DNA from: an uncultured Pelagibacteraceae bacterium | GTDB lineage: Bacteria; Pseudomonadota; Alphaproteobacteria; Pelagibacterales; Pelagibacteraceae | NCBI GenBank assembly: GCA_902540275.1 | Contig: CACBMB010000009.1 | Span: 1 to 64,000 of the forward strand | Direction of reading: 5' to 3' | Length of the DNA: 64,000 nt | Shown here: in pieces, positions 59,065 through 64,000 of the stretch | How the letters are laid out: each line of letters starts with the position of its first letter | Numbering within the stretch: the first letter of the stretch is position 1 | Program-made: the position numbers and the translations under genes | The notes under the pieces: generated by a model | Told to the model about the DNA's origin: nothing | Seen by the model: the letters and a program-made list of their open reading frames with translations, nothing else | The model's database searches: none

Positions 59065-60598
59065 ATTTTATTATATTACAACACCCATATATTATCCTTC
59101 AGCTAAACCGCACATGGGACACGCTTATTCAAGTATCATTGCGGATTTCTTTGCTAGATTTAAAAAAATAGATGGTTTTAAAGTTCATTTTTTAACTGGA
59201 ACAGATGAACATGGGCTTAAGATACAACGAGCGGCTGAAAAAAAAGGAATTGATACATTAGATTTTTGCAATGAAATAAGTCAAACATTTAGAAATTTAT
59301 CAAAAACTTTAAATTTAACAAACACTGACTTCATAAGAACTACAGAAGATAGACATAAGAAAACAGTTCAACATTTATGGACAGAACTTGTTAATAACGG
59401 TGATATATATTTGTCGAAATATTCTGGTTGGTATTCAGTTTCTGATGAAGCCTTCTATAACGATGATGAAATTGAAGAACACGATGGTAAAAAAGTTGCC
59501 ACTTCATCTAAATCAATAGTTGAGTGGATGGATGAAGAGTCTTATTTTTTTAAACTATCAAAATGGGAAAAACCACTTCTAGATTTTTATAAAAATAACC
59601 CTGATTTTATATCACCAGAAAGTAGAAAAAATGAGGTAATTAGTTTTGTAAAAAATGGTTTAAAAGATTTATCTGTAAGTAGGAAAAGTTTTTCCTGGGG
59701 TATAAAAGTACCAGAGGATAACAATCATGTAATATATGTCTGGTTAGATGCATTAACAAATTACATAAGTGCACTTAATTATCCTAATAAAAAAGAAAAA
59801 TTATTTAAACAATTCTGGCCTGCATCACTTCATTTGATAGGGAAAGATATTTTAAGATTTCATGCGATTTATTGGCCAGCATTTCTTTTAGCGGCAAAAA
59901 TTGAATTACCTAAAAAAGTTTATGGTCATGGTTGGATTCTTTCGGATGATGAAAAAATGTCTAAATCAAAAGGAAACATTTTAGATCCTTTAGAAATAAT
60001 TGATCAATATGGTTTAGATCCTTTAAGATATTATTTAATAAAAGAAGTTTCTTTTGGAAATGATGGAAATATATCTCAAGATCGTTTGGAAAATTGTATA
60101 AATAGTGACTTAGCAAATAATTTTGGAAATTTGTGCCAAAGAGTAACTGCTTTTACAATTAAAAACTGTGATAGTAAAATTCCCACTGAAATTGAATTTA
60201 GAAAAGATGATTTAAATATTTTAGATAAATATAAAAATAGTATTGATGAAATAAGGAATAAGATTGATAAACAAGATCTAAATTATTATATAGAATATAT
60301 TGTGAATTCCCTCTTTGAAGCTAATAAATATTTTAACGACCAGGAACCGTGGAAAAAAAAAAATGATAAAAAAAGATTAAATACAATCGTTTTTACTACT
60401 TTAGAAATAGTAAGAAAAATAAGTTTTATGTTATATCCAGTTATTCCTGAGACATCATTAAAAGCACTAGCTATATTTAATATTAAAGAAGATCAAATTG
60501 AATTCTCCAGTATTGCTGATAATAATTTCTTAAAAAAAGGAAATAGTATAAAATCTATAGGTTTATTATTTAAAAAAATAGAAAAAAAAAATGATTGA
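59057..60598 (+). CDS. metG: Methionyl-tRNA synthetase
   Basis: YYITTPIYYPSAKPHMGHAYSSI; KMSKSKGNILDP. Confidence 0.97.
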   Translation: MDKFYYITTPIYYPSAKPHMGHAYSSIIADFFARFKKIDGFKVHFLTGTDEHGLKIQRAAEKKGIDTLDFCNEISQTFRNLSKTLNLTNTDFIRTTEDRHKKTVQHLWTELVNNGDIYLSKYSGWYSVSDEAFYNDDEIEEHDGKKVATSSKSIVEWMDEESYFFKLSKWEKPLLDFYKNNPDFISPESRKNEVISFVKNGLKDLSVSRKSFSWGIKVPEDNNHVIYVWLDALTNYISALNYPNKKEKLFKQFWPASLHLIGKDILRFHAIYWPAFLLAAKIELPKKVYGHGWILSDDEKMSKSKGNILDPLEIIDQYGLDPLRYYLIKEVSFGNDGNISQDRLENCINSDLANNFGNLCQRVTAFTIKNCDSKIPTEIEFRKDDLNILDKYKNSIDEIRNKIDKQDLNYYIEYIVNSLFEANKYFNDQEPWKKKNDKKRLNTIVFTTLEIVRKISFMLYPVIPETSLKALAIFNIKEDQIEFSSIADNNFLKKGNSIKSIGLLFKKIEKKND

Positions 60599-61352
60599 TT
60601 CCCATTGTCATTTAGATCAGGAACCTTTATTTCAAGATTTGGAAAATGTTATTCAAAGATCTAAAGATGTTGGTATTGAAAAAATATTAACTATAAGCAC
60701 AAATTTTAAAAGTTTTGAAAATATCACAAATATTGTAAACAAAGATGAAATAATCTATGGAACTTTTGGTATTCATCCACATGAAACTAAAGATAACTTA
60801 ATTACAAAAGAAATTATCAGAGAAAAAATTTCAATAAATAAAAAAATAATTGGAATAGGTGAAACCGGATTAGATTTTTATTACAATAATAGTGATAAGA
60901 GAAGTCAAATTAAAAGTTTTGAAGAACATATAAAAGCATCAATTGAAATGAAATTACCATTAATAATTCATTCTAGGGCAGCTGAATTAGAAACATTTGA
61001 TATCTTAAATAATTTTTATGATAAAAATTTAAAGATTTTAATGCATTGTTTCACTGGTAGCAAAAAATTTGCAGAAAAATTAATGGACTTAAATGCGTAT
61101 TTTTCTGCAAGTGGAATTATAACTTTTAAAAATTCAATTGATTTACAAGAAACATTTAAATCAATACCATTAGAATACTTATTAATTGAAACAGATAGCC
61201 CTTATTTAGCACCCGAACCTAAAAGAGGAAAAAAAAATGAGCCTTCTTTTATTAAATTTACTGCAGATAAACTTGCAAAGTTAAAAAATATCTCTAATCA
61301 AGAATTAATAAATCAAACTTCTCAAAATTTTAATAGACTTTTTTCAAATTAA
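60591..61352 (+). CDS. tatD: TatD-family hydrolase
   Basis: MIDSHCHLD; GIHPHE; IGETGLDFYY; ETDSPYLAP. Confidence 0.95.
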   Translation: MIDSHCHLDQEPLFQDLENVIQRSKDVGIEKILTISTNFKSFENITNIVNKDEIIYGTFGIHPHETKDNLITKEIIREKISINKKIIGIGETGLDFYYNNSDKRSQIKSFEEHIKASIEMKLPLIIHSRAAELETFDILNNFYDKNLKILMHCFTGSKKFAEKLMDLNAYFSASGIITFKNSIDLQETFKSIPLEYLLIETDSPYLAPEPKRGKKNEPSFIKFTADKLAKLKNISNQELINQTSQNFNRLFSN

Positions 61353-61354
61353 TT

Positions 61355-62125
61355 ATGAAGTTTAAAATATTAGGCTGTGGTAGCTCAATGGGTGTTCCAA
61401 GATCAGACGGTGACTTTGGAAATTGCGACCCAAAAGAAATAAAAAATTATAGAACAAGATGTTCAGCATTAATAATAGGAGAAAAAATAAATATTTTAAT
61501 TGATACATCTCCAGATTTAAGACATCAACTTTTAACAAATAATATTAAGAACATTAATTATGTTTTATATTCTCATATGCATGCAGATCAAACACATGGG
61601 ATTAATGATTTGAGAGTTTTTTATCTTAAAAATAAAAAAACTATTCCTGTTTATGCTGATATACCTACATCTAAATATCTTCAAAGAAATTTTACATATT
61701 GTTTTAAGAAAACACATAATGAATATCCACCTATTTTGAATCTAAACAAATTGAAAAATAAATTTACATTAAAAGACAATAAGAAAAAAATTTTTATTAA
61801 TTCAATAAAAGTTAAACATGGAAAAGTAAATTCTATTTGCTATATAATTGACAAAAAAATTGCTTATATTAGTGATGTTAGTGAAATAAAAAGAAATGAT
61901 TTTAAATACTTAAAAAATCTTCAATATTTAATAATAGATTGTTTGTGGTACGAATATCATCCTTCTCATTTAAATTTAGAACAATCTTTAGATTTGATAA
62001 AAATATTGAAACCTAAAAAAGCTATTTTAACCAATTTACATTCAAAACTTGATTACAATTTATTAAAAAAAAATCTTCCAAAAAATGTAATTCCAGCTTT
62101 TGATGGACTTACTTTGAAATTATAA
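61355..62125 (+). CDS. PhnP-like MBL-fold metallohydrolase
   Basis: LGCGSSMGVPRSDGDFGNCDP; DTSPDLRHQLL; YSHMHADQTHGINDLR. Confidence 0.88.
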   Translation: MKFKILGCGSSMGVPRSDGDFGNCDPKEIKNYRTRCSALIIGEKINILIDTSPDLRHQLLTNNIKNINYVLYSHMHADQTHGINDLRVFYLKNKKTIPVYADIPTSKYLQRNFTYCFKKTHNEYPPILNLNKLKNKFTLKDNKKKIFINSIKVKHGKVNSICYIIDKKIAYISDVSEIKRNDFKYLKNLQYLIIDCLWYEYHPSHLNLEQSLDLIKILKPKKAILTNLHSKLDYNLLKKNLPKNVIPAFDGLTLKL

Positions 62126-62668
62126 AATTTCCTCTATTTGTGAAATTAGCTTTTTAGACATTGGTTTTGTAAAAGAATTAAATGTATTTGCAATTTTACC
62201 TTCTTTATTTATAAGAATTTTATGAAAATTCCATTTTGGTACTGCAGATTTTCCATAATTTTCTTCAGCCCATTTAAATATTTCATGTGCATTACTTCCT
62301 TTGACTTGTGTTATCGATGTTAAAGGAAAGTCAATATTAAAATTGGATTCACAAAATTTTTTAACATCATTATTGCTGTTACTTTCTTGATTAAACGAAT
62401 TTGAGGGTACTCCTAAGACAATAAAATCTTTTTTTTTAAATTCATTCCACAAATTTTGTAATCCTTCATATTGATTTGTGAAACCACAAAAACTTGCAGT
62501 ATTTACTAATAGTACAACTTTATTTCTGTACTCGTTTAAATCAATAATTTCTCCAGTTATACTTTCAATCTTAAAGTCAAAAAAAATTTTCTCATAGTTA
62601 GCATTTGAATTATTATTAAAAAAAAACATAAAAATTGTAAAAGAAATTAAACTTATTTTTTTTATCAT
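62120..62668 (-). CDS. Glutathione peroxidase family protein, Cys type, predicted exported
   Basis: LLVNTASFCGFTNQYEGLQNLW; VLGVPSNSFNQES; WNFHKILINKEG; N-terminal signal-like segment. Confidence 0.9.
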   Translation of the reverse strand: MIKKISLISFTIFMFFFNNNSNANYEKIFFDFKIESITGEIIDLNEYRNKVVLLVNTASFCGFTNQYEGLQNLWNEFKKKDFIVLGVPSNSFNQESNSNNDVKKFCESNFNIDFPLTSITQVKGSNAHEIFKWAEENYGKSAVPKWNFHKILINKEGKIANTFNSFTKPMSKKLISQIEEIL

Positions 62669-62673
62669 TAAAC

Positions 62674-63846
62674 TTATTTATTAGGTGTCAATAATATCAA
62701 GAAGTAACCAAATAAAGTGGATAATAATGACCCAGTAAGCACACCTATCTTCACACCATCCATATATTGAATATTTTCTACAAATGCTAAATTTCCAACG
62801 AATAAACTCATTGTAAAACCAATACCAGTTAAAACGCCAACGCCATAAAAATTATACCAATTTGAGTTATTCGGCATTTGAGCTATCTTTAATTTTATTG
62901 AAATATATGAAAATATAAAAACTCCAAACTGTTTACCAAAAAATAAACCTAAAACTATACCTAATGGAACTTTGTCCAATAATATGTTTAATGATAAACC
63001 TTCTAAAGAAACTCCTGCATTTGCAAAAGCAAATAAAGGCATTATTCCAAATGCAACATAAGGACTTATAGAATGTTCAACGTTAATCAACAAAGAAAAA
63101 TCCTTTTCTTTTTTTCTGTGAGGAATTGTCATTGCCATTAAAACTCCAGCTATAGTAGCGTGAATGCCAGAATTATGTGTAAAGTCCCAAAGAATAATAC
63201 CTACTATTAAATAAGGAAAAAATTTTTTAATATTAAACTTATTTAAAATTAATAAGATAATAAAAGCAATTAACATTAAAGATAAATATTTAATACTTAG
63301 ATCACCAGAATAAAATATAGCAATTATAAGTATAGCACCTAAATCATCAATTATTGCTAATGCTGTTAAAAATACTTTTAGAGATAATGGTACTCTTTTA
63401 CCAAGAAGTGATAAAACTCCCAAAGAAAAAGCTATATCTGTTGCTGAAGGTATTGCCCATCCATTTAATGTTTCAGGATCACCTAAATTTACATAAACAT
63501 AAACTAAAGCAGGAACAACCATTCCACCAACTGCAGCAATTATTGGTAATAACGCTTGTTTGATATTTGAAAGCTCACCTTGTAAAAATTCTCTTTTAAT
63601 TTCCAATGTTACAAAGAAAAAAAAGATAGCCATTAAAGCATCATTTATCCAATGAATGACTGAAAGTTTTAATCCAAAATTATTTATTCCTATAAATAGA
63701 TATTTGTTTAAAGTTGAAAAATAAAGATCAGATAAATTAGAATTACTAATTACTAAAGCAATTATAGCCGCAAATAATAACACAAGACCACTTGCAGCTT
63801 CTAATTTAAAAAACCATTTAAAAGGCTTTGAAATATAATTTATCAT
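62674..63846 (-). CDS. nhaA: Na+/H+ antiporter NhaA
   Basis: WAIPSATDIAFSLGVLSLLGKRVPLSLKVFLTALAIIDDLGAILIIAIFY. Confidence 0.95.
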   Translation of the reverse strand: MINYISKPFKWFFKLEAASGLVLLFAAIIALVISNSNLSDLYFSTLNKYLFIGINNFGLKLSVIHWINDALMAIFFFFVTLEIKREFLQGELSNIKQALLPIIAAVGGMVVPALVYVYVNLGDPETLNGWAIPSATDIAFSLGVLSLLGKRVPLSLKVFLTALAIIDDLGAILIIAIFYSGDLSIKYLSLMLIAFIILLILNKFNIKKFFPYLIVGIILWDFTHNSGIHATIAGVLMAMTIPHRKKEKDFSLLINVEHSISPYVAFGIMPLFAFANAGVSLEGLSLNILLDKVPLGIVLGLFFGKQFGVFIFSYISIKLKIAQMPNNSNWYNFYGVGVLTGIGFTMSLFVGNLAFVENIQYMDGVKIGVLTGSLLSTLFGYFLILLTPNK

Positions 63847-63848
63847 TT

Positions 63849-64000
63849 TTAGGCTAAGTCTTTAATAAATAATTTTATATCTTTCAATGTTTCAAAAAGA
63901 CTTGTAAGAATAAATTCTAATTGAGGAATTTTATCATATAGGGGATTTTTAAATGTATCTATTATAATAATCAGTGCAATAAATGATATAATTGAAACAA
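63849..64000 (-). CDS. C-terminal end of an unidentified minus-strand ORF cut by the window edge
   Basis: Minus strand reads open ...VSISIFAILIIIIDTFKNPLYDKIPQLEFILTSLFETLKDIKLFIKDLA* with stop at 63849-63851. Confidence 0.5.
   Translation of the reverse strand, partial: VSIISFIALIIIIDTFKNPLYDKIPQLEFILTSLFETLKDIKLFIKDLA

Noticed and set aside
63354-63563. 69-aa plus-strand ORF
   Set aside because: Antisense to nhaA; leucine/lysine-rich artefact.

Overview
AT-rich, densely packed bacterial chromosome segment. Gene content and order look like a SAR11/Pelagibacterales-type alphaproteobacterium; that is inference from composition and synteny, since no rRNA is present. Most of the window is housekeeping: valS (3' end only), ilvD, xth, erpA, dgt, argS, nagZ, scpAB, tatABC, serS, yajC, secDF, uvrA, ssb, gyrA, coaD, tgt, recG, tmk, holB, metG, tatD, plus tRNA-Lys(TTT) and tRNA-Ser(TGA). 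The most interesting part is a phosphate-stress super-cluster at about 3.3-20.5 kb. It contains a diacylglycerol-kinase-like gene divergent from a PlcP-like metallophosphoesterase and glycosyltransferase pair (phospholipid renovation), phoR, an uncharacterised exported protein, pstSCAB-phoUB, sixA, ppk and ppx. Beyond these lies a four-gene ArsC/aquaglyceroporin/NUDIX operon. I found the same 11-nt-period repeat, YKTAAYA-N4-YKTAAYA (Pho-box-like), in front of the lipid genes, pstS and the arsenate operon. Other notable items: a pared-down Anbu-proteasome / circularly permuted ATP-grasp pair, a Zur regulon with two tandem 7-1-7 operators, an AAC(3)-like/CitE-like gene pair beside tRNA-Ser, and a 25-aa hydrophobic micro-ORF absent from the supplied ORF track. 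No CRISPR array, transposase, integrase or prophage was seen.
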